64,000 nucleotides of DNA from Pseudomonas sp. MAG733B. GTDB lineage: Bacteria; Pseudomonadota; Gammaproteobacteria; Pseudomonadales; Pseudomonadaceae. The stretch spans positions 2,542,001 through 2,606,000 of the forward strand of contig NZ_CP145732.1 of assembly GCF_036884845.1 (NCBI RefSeq), read 5' to 3'. Positions within the stretch are counted from its first letter, which is position 1; every line of letters begins with the position of its first letter. The notes under the pieces were generated by a model. It saw nothing but the letters and a program-made list of their open reading frames with translations. It did no database searches and had not been told where the DNA came from. Made by a program: the position numbers and the translations under genes. Shown piece after piece: positions 56,048 to 64,000 of this stretch.

Positions 56048-56808
56048 AGTTTTCCGCCGTGTTATGGACGAGCCTGCTGTTGATTAGCAGCAGTGTGAGT
56101 GCGGCAGCGGTGTCCGTCAGTGGTGATGTGCGCAACCCGGGGGCGGTCGACCTGCCATCCGGGGCGCGCGTGCTGGATGTGATCCGTTCCGCGCAACCCA
56201 ATCCTGAAAGCTACTGGCTGGCCGCCGCCTGGCTACGCCAGCCATTGCTCGACGAGCAGACTCGGCTCAAGGCCGGTGTCCTGTTCGATTTGAAGGTACT
56301 GCAACGAACCGCTTTGCTCTTCGAACAAACCCAACGGGCTGCATTGGCGTTGAAGTTGTACGAGCAAGTCAGCCACATGCCGGTCACGGGACGCCAGGTT
56401 GCCATTCTGGACCCGGTCGCAATCGAGGTCGGGTTCGCGCGCAACTTCCGCCTCGATGACGGCGACAGCCTGATCTATCCGTCGCGACCCAGTGTGGTCG
56501 AGGTATTGGGCGCCGTGGCAGAACCGTGCCGGCTCGAACATCGCGCCATGCAACAGGCGCGGGAATACCTGCAGTCGTGTGCACCGCTGGCCGACGCGGA
56601 TACCGATTACCTCTGGCTCATTCAGCCCGATGGCGTCACCCGACGTGTCGGCATTGCTCCTTGGAATCGCGAGAGCGGCCAGGTGCCTGCCGCCGGCAGC
56701 AAAATCCTGGTTCCCGTCAGAACCGATGATCTAAATCCGCCCATACCTGAACTGAATCAGCAGTTGGCTGAATTTCTTGCCACACAACTGGCTGAGGTGG
56801 TTCCTTGA
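56044..56808 (+). CDS. gfcC: GfcC/YjbG-type periplasmic protein
   Basis: 254 residues with a signal peptide (MKFSAVLWTSLLLISSSVSA). SVSGDVRNPGAVDLPSGARV resembles an SLBB-like strand pair, and a second similar fold at about 130-220 includes PSVVEVLGAVAEPCRL. The start is TTG at 56044, overlapping the gfcB stop as TTGA, with GTGAGG 8 bp upstream; no ATG would keep the signal. GfcC of E. coli has tandem ubiquitin-like folds related to Wza. Confidence 0.83.
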   Translation: MKFSAVLWTSLLLISSSVSAAAVSVSGDVRNPGAVDLPSGARVLDVIRSAQPNPESYWLAAAWLRQPLLDEQTRLKAGVLFDLKVLQRTALLFEQTQRAALALKLYEQVSHMPVTGRQVAILDPVAIEVGFARNFRLDDGDSLIYPSRPSVVEVLGAVAEPCRLEHRAMQQAREYLQSCAPLADADTDYLWLIQPDGVTRRVGIAPWNRESGQVPAAGSKILVPVRTDDLNPPIPELNQQLAEFLATQLAEVVP

Positions 56809-58883
56809 GTTTACGTTTTGCAGCCGTGTTGTTATTGCCCTGTGGTCTGGCGCATGCCGAGCCACGCTTCACTCAAAATGATTTCGGCGGAGTGGGCCTG
56901 TTGCAGACGCCGACGGCGCGGATGGCCCCTGCGGGCGAGTTGAGCGTGAATGCCAGTCGCACAGACCCGTACAGTCGCTACAGCATTTCTCTGCAGCCAT
57001 TCGATTGGCTCGAAGGCTCGTTTCGTTACACCGCGATCACCAATCGCAAGTACGGCCCCGAGTCGCTCAGTGGCGACCAGAGCTATAAAGACAAGGCCGT
57101 GGACGTCAAGGTACGCCTGTGGCAAGAAAGCCACTGGGCTCCCGAGCTGGCGTTGGGTTTCCGCGACGTGGGGGGGACCGGTCTGTTCTCCAGCGAATTC
57201 CTGGTTGCCAACAAACGCTATGACGACTTCGATTTCAGCGCCGGCGTGGCCTGGGGTTACCTGGGCAACCGGGGAGATTTCGATAACCCGGCCGGTTGGG
57301 TCGACGATCGTTTCAAGACCCGGCCAGACAGCGACGGAACCGGTGACGTCAATACCAATGCCTATTTTCGCGGACGACCTTCACTGTTTGGCGGCGTGAG
57401 CTACCAGACGCCGTGGGACCCGCTCAGCCTCAAACTCGAATATGAAGGCAACGATTACAAGAATGAGCCGAAGGATAATCAGATCAAGCAGGACTCGCCG
57501 ATCAACATCGGCGCGGTTTTCAAGCTGACTGATTCGGTGGACCTCAGCGCAGGTTGGGAGCGCGGCAACACCGCGATGTTCGGCATCACGTTGCACACCA
57601 ACTTCGTCAGCCGCAAGGCGCCGGCCAAGACCTACGACCCACCGGCAGAACGCCTTCCCGCACAGGCTCCCGCTACCGCGCCGGACCAGGTCAACTGGGC
57701 CGATGTATCCCGTCGCTTGCAGAAAAATGCCGGCTACAAAGTCGAGCGCATTACCCAGCGTGGCCCGGAGTTGTTTGTATATGGCGAGCAGACGAATTAT
57801 TTCCACTCGGCAAAAGCCGTCGGTCGCGCCAGCCGGATTCTGGACAACAGCGTCAACGACGACATCGACTGGTTCACTTTGGTGAACAAGCGCTACGACA
57901 TGCCTTTGGAAGAAACCAGCGTACCGCGCCAGACATTTCGCGAAGTGGTCAACAATGAGGAACCACTGCAAAGTCTGCACCGCACGACGGAGGTCAATGC
58001 CGCGATGCCGCACACGGAAACGACGCTATACACGCAGGCGCGCGATCCGTTCAACTATGGCATCGGGTTGGGCTACAAACAGAATATCGGTGGTCCTGAC
58101 GGGTTGCTGTATCAATTGACTGCCGATGCGGATGCCGAGTATCGCTTCACGCGCAATACCTGGTGGAGCGGCCTGCTCAGTGTCAATCTGGTGAACAACT
58201 ACGACCACTTTACCTACGACGCACCCAGTGGTTTGCCGCGAGTGCGCACTGACCTGCGCGAGTATCTGACGACGTCCGACGTGACCATGCCGACCTTCCA
58301 GTTAAACCATGCCAAACAGTTGGATAAGGATTTGTATGGGATGGTTTACGGCGGTTATCTGGAATCGATGTTTGCCGGTGTCGGTGGTGAAGTGTTGTTC
58401 CGTCCGGCGGGGCAGCGTTGGTCTGTCGGTGCGGACCTGAACTTTGTTCGCCAGCGCAATTTTGATCAGGGTTTCGGCCTGCGTGACTACTCGACCGTTA
58501 CCGGCCACGTCACAGGCTATACCGACTTGCCTTTCGATACCCAAGCGGCTGTGAGCGTCGGGCGTTACCTGGCGCGGGACTGGGGAGGCACGGTCGACCT
58601 GTCACGGGAATTCGCCAATGGTGTGCGATTTGGCGCCTGGGTCACACTGACCACCGCGACCAGTGCGGAGTACGGCGAAGGCAGTTTCGACAAGGGTATT
58701 TACATGTCCATTCCGTTCGACGAGATGATGAGCATGTCGACCATGCGCCGCGCCAACATCGTCTGGTCGCCATTGACCCGCGATGGTGGTGCGAGACTCA
58801 ATCGCAGTTACTCGTTGCAGGCGATGACCGACAGCCGTGACAGTGATCTGTTCTATCGCAACTTCGAGAAAATCACTGAGTGA
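56805..58883 (+). CDS. gfcD: GfcD/YjbH-type outer-membrane beta-barrel protein
   Basis: 692 residues with a short signal peptide (SLRFAAVLLLPCGLAHA). QNDFGGVGLLQTPTARM is the YjbH family hallmark. Repeated aromatic-ended beta strands run through the mature part to a C-terminal strand block. The start is TTG at 56805, overlapping the gfcC stop as TTGA, with GAGGTGG 5 bp upstream. It probably forms an outer-membrane barrel for polysaccharide secretion or modification. A run of seven G at 57170-57176 lies in the coding region. Confidence 0.85.
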   Translation: MSLRFAAVLLLPCGLAHAEPRFTQNDFGGVGLLQTPTARMAPAGELSVNASRTDPYSRYSISLQPFDWLEGSFRYTAITNRKYGPESLSGDQSYKDKAVDVKVRLWQESHWAPELALGFRDVGGTGLFSSEFLVANKRYDDFDFSAGVAWGYLGNRGDFDNPAGWVDDRFKTRPDSDGTGDVNTNAYFRGRPSLFGGVSYQTPWDPLSLKLEYEGNDYKNEPKDNQIKQDSPINIGAVFKLTDSVDLSAGWERGNTAMFGITLHTNFVSRKAPAKTYDPPAERLPAQAPATAPDQVNWADVSRRLQKNAGYKVERITQRGPELFVYGEQTNYFHSAKAVGRASRILDNSVNDDIDWFTLVNKRYDMPLEETSVPRQTFREVVNNEEPLQSLHRTTEVNAAMPHTETTLYTQARDPFNYGIGLGYKQNIGGPDGLLYQLTADADAEYRFTRNTWWSGLLSVNLVNNYDHFTYDAPSGLPRVRTDLREYLTTSDVTMPTFQLNHAKQLDKDLYGMVYGGYLESMFAGVGGEVLFRPAGQRWSVGADLNFVRQRNFDQGFGLRDYSTVTGHVTGYTDLPFDTQAAVSVGRYLARDWGGTVDLSREFANGVRFGAWVTLTTATSAEYGEGSFDKGIYMSIPFDEMMSMSTMRRANIVWSPLTRDGGARLNRSYSLQAMTDSRDSDLFYRNFEKITE

Positions 58884-59031
58884 CCACAGGCGATCTGCAG
58901 GGCGACAAGCGCTGTAGATCGCTTCACGTTCTACCGCAAGCGAACGTGTGTTAGTGGTTGTACCGTGAGCAGCAAACATCGCAGCGTTCGTTGCGATTCC
59001 CACCCCTTGGAACACCCCTCGACCGACCGTG

Positions 59032-59062
59032 CCCGGAGCTGAAATGAGCTCCGGGGTGTTTT
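59032..59062 (+). terminator. Terminator of the gfc operon
   Basis: CCGGAGCT / AGCTCCGG stem with a GAAATG loop followed by GGTGTTTT. Outer bases AACACCCC upstream could extend pairing with GGGGTGTT. Confidence 0.75.
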
Positions 59063-59105
59063 GACGCGACAGGTTGATGAGGGGCAGAACCCGAATCTTG
59101 CCCAC

Positions 59106-59129
59106 GAAAAAGGGGACTTGCGTCCCCTT
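59106..59129 (-). terminator. Terminator of wcaJ
   Basis: On the minus strand AAGGGGAC, loop GCAA, GTCCCCTT, then TTTT, 30 bp past the wcaJ stop. Confidence 0.8.
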
Positions 59130-59159
59130 GATGTTTGCCTGCGCCTGACTATCCAGCCA

Positions 59160-60554
59160 TCAATAGATGTCTTTAGACAGCAAGGTGAAGGGCGTCTTTA
59201 CCAGGATCTTCAGATCCAGCCACAGCGACCAGTTGTTGATGTACTTGAGGTCGATCTCGACGCGTTTCTGCATCTTGTCGATGGTGTCGGTTTCGCCGCG
59301 GCAACCGTTGATTTGAGCCAGCCCGGTGATGCCCGGTTTGATTCGGTGGCGGGCCATATAGGCGAGAATTTTGCCGGAGTAGTAGTCATTGTGCGCAATG
59401 GCGTGCGGACGTGGCCCGACGAGGGCCATATGGCCTTGCAACACATTGAACAGTTGCGGCAACTCATCGATTGAGGTTCGACGGATAAAGCGCCCTACGG
59501 CTGTTATCCGTGAGTCATTTCGACTGGCCTGTTTGACTTCCGCATCATCGTGAACGCGCATCGAACGGAACTTCCAGACCTGGATAACCTTGCCGTTCCA
59601 GCCATGCCGATCCTGTTTGAAAAATACCGGCCCGTGAGAGGTGAGCTTGACGGCCAGACCGATGGCCAACAGTAGCGGGCTTAGAACGACAATCGCCATC
59701 AACGCCACGCATTTATCGAGCAGGCTTTTACTCAGTGCGGCGGTGGGTTGGCTGGTCAGCGGGCTTTCATTCAGATGTATTGCCGGAAGACCGTCCACAT
59801 CGCTGACCGAGTGATTGAGCAGGGTCAGGCTGTTCAAGTCCGGGACCCACACCACATCTACGTGGGCATCCAGCAAATCGCCATACATGGCTTCGATTTG
59901 TACCGCTTCACTCAAGGGCAGTGTGATGTACAGGCGTCGAATGTCATGGGTTTTGATCAGCTCCAACAATTCCTCTTGCGGGCCTACGATGGGGGGGGCA
60001 CCAACTTCCAATCGGGAAGTGGCATCGGAGCTCACCAGGCCGACCAGTGGGAAATGCTCAAGGGTACGAAGCTTGTTAGCCAGTCCCAGGGCAAGTTCAC
60101 CCGTCCCGACGATCAACGTTCTGCGCTCTCGTTGAAGTGATCGTTGGTAGTACTTCGAAAAGCCCTGTAGGGGAACATACAACAGCGCTTGGCCAACATA
60201 ACTGCCGATCGCCCAAACCAGAATGATCTGGCGGGAAAACAGTTCATTGGCCTTACAGAGGAAAGCAACAATAGCCAGTGCCGCCAACGTCATTGACCAA
60301 CCCATCAACAGCCTGATCAGCCCCTCCAGGTAATTGTCTTTCTTTGCATAGACACCACACCATGTATAAGCGGGAACCGATGCAAGTACGGTCAGTGTTG
60401 CGCATACTCGATAATAAAATTCTACCGCTCCTGTTTGGTAATAAACCAATGAAAGTAACAGGGCAACAGCAAAGCCCTGGCCAACTACCCACTGTCCCCA
60501 GAAGGTCAATCCTTTGAGAGTGGTATTTCGATTGATACGAAGACTGTTAACCAT
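59160..60554 (-). CDS. wcaJ: Undecaprenyl-phosphate glucose phosphotransferase, WcaJ type
   Basis: 464 residues, the same length as E. coli WcaJ. Four to five membrane helices (about 15-140), a Rossmann-like cytoplasmic domain ([17 protein letters not shown]), a further helix near 285, and the catalytic sugar transferase domain with [25 protein letters not shown] and VGPRPH are visible. It starts the lipid-linked repeat unit by loading glucose-1-phosphate. GGGGA precedes the ATG at 60554. An 8-base C run on the coding strand (59991-59998, near residue 187) could cause slippage. Confidence 0.93.
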   Translation of the reverse strand: MVNSLRINRNTTLKGLTFWGQWVVGQGFAVALLLSLVYYQTGAVEFYYRVCATLTVLASVPAYTWCGVYAKKDNYLEGLIRLLMGWSMTLAALAIVAFLCKANELFSRQIILVWAIGSYVGQALLYVPLQGFSKYYQRSLQRERRTLIVGTGELALGLANKLRTLEHFPLVGLVSSDATSRLEVGAPPIVGPQEELLELIKTHDIRRLYITLPLSEAVQIEAMYGDLLDAHVDVVWVPDLNSLTLLNHSVSDVDGLPAIHLNESPLTSQPTAALSKSLLDKCVALMAIVVLSPLLLAIGLAVKLTSHGPVFFKQDRHGWNGKVIQVWKFRSMRVHDDAEVKQASRNDSRITAVGRFIRRTSIDELPQLFNVLQGHMALVGPRPHAIAHNDYYSGKILAYMARHRIKPGITGLAQINGCRGETDTIDKMQKRVEIDLKYINNWSLWLDLKILVKTPFTLLSKDIY

Positions 60555-60901
60555 GCGATATCCCCAAAATACGTCCATTTGCGTGTCGACAGACAAGAGC
60601 CAAGTTGATCTGGCAGCGTTATTATTCTTATAAGAGGGCCATGCGTTGACGAGCTGAAACGCCAAGGGGCGGCGCTGTCGTCAGTCAATAGATTAAGTTA
60701 TCGATGCGAGGGCTGTCTGACGACTTCTAACGACGCGTTAGTGTCGAAGTCCAATATGGCGGGGAGGCAGGGTGTGTTAGAAAAGGTCGATAATTGTGAT
60801 GGGTGGGGCGTGTCTTAAGGGAGGGAATGGTAGGTAACAAAGTTGGAGGGTGTGCTTTTTTTATTTTTATAGCGCACTGTCGTTGTGACCATGTTAATTG
60901 T
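60555..60901. other. wcaJ upstream region
   Basis: 347 bp between wcaJ and the regulator gene upstream on the same strand. It is AT-rich (TGCTTTTTTTATTTTTATAGCG near 60855 on the plus strand). It probably carries the wcaJ promoter, but no reliable hexamer pair was found and no gene is supported. Confidence 0.5.
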
Positions 60902-61588
60902 TCAGGTCAGGCTTCTCCCGCGTACAATTTTTTGTATCAGGCAATACCCACGGTTTCTGACTGCACGGAAAAGCCGTTCGCCATTTGTGGCGCTTTTGAA
61001 TTTCTCCTGTAGTCGGCTCAGACACATTTCGAGACCGCGATAGCTTTCCGGCTCTCTTCCGATACTGCGGATAAGATCGTCTTTGCTGACCACGCGATCA
61101 TCATGGTGCAGCATCTTCTTGAGTAATGTGGCCTCCAGGCCAGTCAAGACAATCTCTATGTCATCCTTGATCAACGCGCCACTGCCATTACTAAATCGCC
61201 AGGTTTCAGCCAGAGGAATGCGCGGCTCGACCAGGTTGGAGGGGAATTCCCTGGTGGCGTCCTTGGGTTCAATTGCGATAGAGGTGATGTTGTTAATTAG
61301 AGGGCTGGGTTGAGCCGCTTGCCACTCGGACTTGAATGTCGAAAGAATGCGCTGTGTATCATGCTTGATAACAGGCGAGATCATTCTGTCCACGTGCGGG
61401 AAAATAAACTCCATAAGCTTAGGGGCGGAGGATGGTGGGGCCACGCCTTCTACAAACATCTTGGCTTGTGACGTACCGAACGAGTTATATCGCTTGCTGG
61501 AGAGTAGCGTCTCCAGTTCCAACTGTAGCGCGGGGCTATGAGTGACTACTACAAAGTATTTTCTCGGGAGGTTTGTACCGCTTTCCAT
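60902..61588 (-). CDS. Winged-helix transcriptional regulator with atypical N-terminal domain
   Basis: 228 residues. The C-terminal OmpR/PhoB-type winged helix (about 135-228) includes LTGLEATLLKKMLHHDDRVV, DDLIRSIG, and the wing ending FRAVRNRGYCLIQK. The N-terminal half (KYFVVVTHSPALQLELETLL) resembles a receiver only loosely and lacks the acidic pocket and phospho-Asp. It therefore probably responds to a partner or ligand rather than a kinase. AGGAGAG precedes the ATG at 61588. It lies 34 bp after the EAL-like gene and upstream of wcaJ, its most obvious target. Confidence 0.78.
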   Translation of the reverse strand: MESGTNLPRKYFVVVTHSPALQLELETLLSSKRYNSFGTSQAKMFVEGVAPPSSAPKLMEFIFPHVDRMISPVIKHDTQRILSTFKSEWQAAQPSPLINNITSIAIEPKDATREFPSNLVEPRIPLAETWRFSNGSGALIKDDIEIVLTGLEATLLKKMLHHDDRVVSKDDLIRSIGREPESYRGLEMCLSRLQEKFKSATNGERLFRAVRNRGYCLIQKIVRGRSLT

Positions 61589-61622
61589 GTCTCTCTCCTG
61601 AATTGCACGCCTGGGTATTGGT

Positions 61623-62378
61623 TTAAAGGTTGTCGGCAGGGGAGTAATGGCTCCCTTGGAAATAATCGAAGGGCAAGGCTCGCGCCAATACATGGCTTGC
61701 AGCATGCTCTACTCTGTCCGCTATAAAGCTGACTTTGGTATTGTGAGCCTGCAGGGTCATACGCTCGTAGAGTCGATTGAATAGTTCTGGGTTGCCCGTG
61801 AGTTTGAGGCTCAAGTCTAAGGTGGAAACAGAGATCTTTATATAGTCGAATAGATTCAGGGTTGTAAAGATCTCGATACTTTCGTCGTGAATGTTGAAAC
61901 CGTCGAATGCGATTTCGATACCGTGATCTTTCAATAGATACACGTTATGGATGATTTTCTTTTTGTCGGTAAAGTTGACCGCTGGAAAAGGTAGCTCATT
62001 GAGTGCGACCACCAGTGTCTGACCAAAGCCGCGCAGGGCCTCGTTGCACTGGATCAGCTCTTCGGTGAGGGCAGCATTGATGAGCGCTGACTGTTCGATA
62101 CAAACAAATCGGCGACTCAAATACTTGTTTTCGCTAGAGGCGTTGCGCTCTTTTAATGAGAAGGCAATCAGCCGAGTCTGCATCAGTGCTTCACTGTAGA
62201 TGCTGCTCATCTGATGCGTTGCTGGTGCGTAAGATGCAAGAGTGGACAGGAACTGGCTGTCGTCGGTTTTTACTCTGATCTCGCTGCCAAATGGGCGGTC
62301 ATCGCGTGTAAGAATCAGTTGTCGAGACAAATACTGATTCGCACGGTCGAAGCGAGGCACGCATTCGGTTGCGTTCAT
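61623..62378 (-). CDS. Degenerate EAL-domain protein
   Basis: 251 residues that follow the EAL fold without its catalytic set. The E-A-L motif region is replaced (GSEIRVKTDDS), DDFGTG becomes DGFNIHD, K-I-D becomes KISVS, and E-G-V-E becomes DRVEHA; the late motif DYFQGSHYSP keeps the Gln. Such proteins usually do not cleave c-di-GMP but can act as sensors or protein-binding partners. It is placed between two winged-helix regulators on one strand with gaps of 27 and 34 bp, so it is very likely co-transcribed with them. ATG 62378 is favoured by CGGAG upstream. Confidence 0.7.
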   Translation of the reverse strand: MNATECVPRFDRANQYLSRQLILTRDDRPFGSEIRVKTDDSQFLSTLASYAPATHQMSSIYSEALMQTRLIAFSLKERNASSENKYLSRRFVCIEQSALINAALTEELIQCNEALRGFGQTLVVALNELPFPAVNFTDKKKIIHNVYLLKDHGIEIAFDGFNIHDESIEIFTTLNLFDYIKISVSTLDLSLKLTGNPELFNRLYERMTLQAHNTKVSFIADRVEHAASHVLARALPFDYFQGSHYSPADNL

Positions 62379-62405
62379 AATGCAATAACTCCGTTGCATA
62401 AATAA

Positions 62406-63146
62406 TCAGGTGGAAGAAATCAAACCCCTGATTAAGCGATATCCATACCCGCGAATACTTTGAATGGCGTTGGTGCCATACATGCCTTTTATTTTGCCGC
62501 GAAGGCGGCTGATCGATTTTTCCAAGGCTCTCGGGTCATAAAAATTAATATTGAGGCCCATGGCTCTGGCGATTTCGTCATGGCTCAATATATGGTTTTT
62601 CGTTTCAGAAAAAGCTTCAAGAATTTTCATTTCTGCAAACGATACATCAAGTTTTTTATCATCTCCGATGAGGCACATACGCGTGGGGTCGAGAAGCAGG
62701 TTGTCCTTTGACTGCCATTCCTGACTACCAAAAAAATCGGAAAATACCTGGACGTTATCGTCAGGAGCGCTGCTGAATTTTACGCAGTAATCCGCACCGG
62801 CAAGATAGTACTTCATCTTGTTGTAAGTGCCTGATCCGGTGATCGCTGCAAAAATTATTGACGCCATATTGTTGGCGCGCAGGCCTTCGATCAATGCAAT
62901 GCTTTCAATGAACGCCTGAGGGTTGTCAACGACGATAAAGACCGCTCGATACAACTCCGGGTGGATATTCCTATTGAATGAGTTGCTGTAGCACGTTGCA
63001 TCGACGGGTACTTCATTGCCTGCGTGACTGGCGACTAACTCACGGAAATCCTCAGCTAACATATGGGTCCGCCCAATGGTGAGAATCCCTGTCTGCTCCC
63101 TTGCATGGTTGTGGTTTGAGGTGGTTTTGTTACCTGTAAGCATCAT
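62406..63146 (-). CDS. Winged-helix transcriptional regulator with pseudo-receiver
   Basis: 246 residues. The N-terminal about 130 residues have a receiver-like order of strands (ILTIGRTHMLAEDFREL; AVFIVVDNPQAFIES; MASIIFAAI; GADYCVKFSSA), but the phosphorylation strand has VVDNP without the usual acidic pair. The C-terminal winged helix (about 155-246) ends IQSIRGYGYRLIRG. It is the first gene of a three-gene minus-strand unit with the EAL-like protein and the second regulator. Two adjacent ATGs (63146, 63143) are equally possible. Confidence 0.77.
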   Translation of the reverse strand: MMLTGNKTTSNHNHAREQTGILTIGRTHMLAEDFRELVASHAGNEVPVDATCYSNSFNRNIHPELYRAVFIVVDNPQAFIESIALIEGLRANNMASIIFAAITGSGTYNKMKYYLAGADYCVKFSSAPDDNVQVFSDFFGSQEWQSKDNLLLDPTRMCLIGDDKKLDVSFAEMKILEAFSETKNHILSHDEIARAMGLNINFYDPRALEKSISRLRGKIKGMYGTNAIQSIRGYGYRLIRGLISST

Positions 63147-63679
63147 GCTTTGACTCGGCTGGGTGCTGACGTTTGGATGTTAAAGCACCGATTCTCATTT
63201 GTGACTGACAATTGGTAACATTTCACCGGAATTTGAAGTGGTCGACACGGTTTTTCTAACATTGTTGATGAATCTGACGTGATCGTTTGCTCTCCAGAGG
63301 AATGGAGCGGTCAATCATCTGAGACACTCCGGACGATATGATGGCATAGCATTATGCCATCTTTTTTCTCGATATCCCGGATTCACGAACCCATAAGCTG
63401 TACGTGTGGCTAGCGCTTCTATCGGTTTTTGTTTTCTGTCGAAAGTTCACCAGGCCTTGAAAATCTCATGTCGATGGAGGGGGCTCATGCAGTTTCGGAG
63501 AGCGATATACCCTTTAATAACTTGTATATAACTTCGTGATTACAGCTGCGGAGGCTGGACATTTAATAACAAGCGGTTCTAATGCGCGGCTTGATGCGTT
63601 TTACTATTTCTTTCGCCTAATGTTCGAATGGTCAACAGACCTTGCACGCGAGAGTCGCGAGGGTCTACACGGGGGGTTA
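63147..63679. other. Island-uppP intergenic region with orphan terminator
   Basis: 533 bp. AT-rich sequence, a strong plus-strand terminator at 63340-63367 with no plus-strand gene before it, then the uppP leader. A possible weak promoter TTGAAG-N16-TCTAAC lies at 63233-63260. The first part must also hold the promoter of the regulator gene on the minus strand. Confidence 0.55.
63340..63367 (+). terminator. Orphan intrinsic terminator, possible sRNA end
   Basis: GATGGCATA, loop GCAT, TATGCCATC, then TTTTTT. It is a perfect 9-bp stem with a six-T tract. The T-tract is on the plus strand only, and no plus-strand gene precedes it within the island end. Confidence 0.8.
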
Positions 63680-64000
63680 ATGGATTTTTGGACTACGGTA
63701 ACGGTTTTGATTTTAGGGGCAGTCGAGGGACTCACGGAGTTTCTTCCCATATCAAGTACCGGGCACCAGATTATTGTCGCGGACTTTCTCGATTTCGGTG
63801 GTGAGCGAGCAATGGCGTTTAACATCATTATCCAACTAGGGGCGATCCTGGCCGTCGTCTGGGAGTTCCGGCGCAAGATCCTCGAAATCGTCAGTGGATT
63901 GCCGACCCAGCGGAATGCGCAACGTTTTACCTTGAATCTATTGATTGGATTTATGCCTGCCGTTGTTCTCGGGGTACTGTTCGCCGATAAAATTCACGAA
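63680..64000 (+). CDS. uppP: Undecaprenyl-diphosphatase UppP, 5' part (runs off window)
   Basis: 107 codons are visible. The protein starts [20 protein letters not shown] and carries the family motif [14 protein letters not shown], with Glu and His of the active site, then hydrophobic helices. UppP/BacA dephosphorylates undecaprenyl diphosphate, recycling the lipid carrier used by wall and polysaccharide synthesis, and gives bacitracin tolerance. GGGGGG lies 3 bp upstream of the ATG. The gene is truncated by the window end. Confidence 0.93.
   Translation, partial: MDFWTTVTVLILGAVEGLTEFLPISSTGHQIIVADFLDFGGERAMAFNIIIQLGAILAVVWEFRRKILEIVSGLPTQRNAQRFTLNLLIGFMPAVVLGVLFADKIHE

Noticed and set aside
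63530..63539. ATAACTTCGT, identical to the first ten bases of a loxP arm
   Set aside because: No spacer or inverted second arm follows; a chance match.
63604..63876. 90-codon minus-strand frame at the window end
   Set aside because: It overlaps the clear uppP start on the plus strand and is its shadow.

Overview
The window looks like chromosome of a fluorescent-group Pseudomonas. The evidence is GC-rich coding DNA, characteristic Pseudomonas gene neighbours (fadBA, topA, a lexA-sulA pair next to psrA, nagZ with an MTA/MTI phosphorylase, mfd-csiV, lolCDE, copRS beside a cupredoxin and queF, mlaA, rssB with a STAS partner, tal), and many REP hairpins of the GGAGC(G/T)(G/A)GC..GCTCGCGA type. 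No rRNA, tRNA, CRISPR array, insertion sequence or prophage gene was seen.

Bases 1-40300 are conserved core. In order: the 3' part of uup; a UspA-type stress protein; a small membrane-anchored protein; the beta-oxidation operon fadBA; topA; two small conserved Pseudomonas proteins; lexA-sulA (-) divergent from psrA; nagZ and methylthioinosine phosphorylase; the minus-strand unit mfd-csiV-SNF2 helicase; a gluconeogenic-type GAPDH; apbE; sthA; a PilZ protein with a glycerophosphodiesterase; lolC-lolD-lolE; copR-copS divergent from a Met/His-rich cupredoxin; queF; a DUF4404 protein; a HAD-like protein without its catalytic aspartates; mlaA; rssB and its STAS partner; and tal. Readable regulatory sites include two tandem LexA boxes, a double PsrA operator at psrA with a similar double site upstream of fadB, a cop-box-like site, and a topA sigma70 promoter.

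Bases 40300-63200 are an accessory exopolysaccharide island, AT-richer in places. It joins Wzx/Wzy-type assembly genes (wzb phosphatase, wzc tyrosine kinase, one GT4 glycosyltransferase, flippase, candidate polymerase, O-acyltransferase, SGNH esterase) to a group-4-capsule/Yjb-type export operon (gfcA-wza-gfcB-gfcC-gfcD). It also carries galU, galE, a wcaJ-type initiating transferase and a secreted clan GH-A hydrolase. Unusual parts are a 51-codon pyruvyltransferase remnant coupled to the flippase, a free-standing phosphomannomutase C-terminal domain whose phosphate loop is eroded, and homopolymeric G tracts in wcaJ and gfcD. A three-gene regulatory cassette (winged-helix regulator, degenerate EAL protein, winged-helix regulator) sits beside wcaJ. 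The island ends before uppP, whose product recycles the undecaprenyl carrier; uppP runs off the window end.

The best candidates for something little described are the regulatory cassette at 60902-63146 with an orphan terminator (possible sRNA) at its far end, and the mixed Wzy/Gfc polysaccharide island it flanks.
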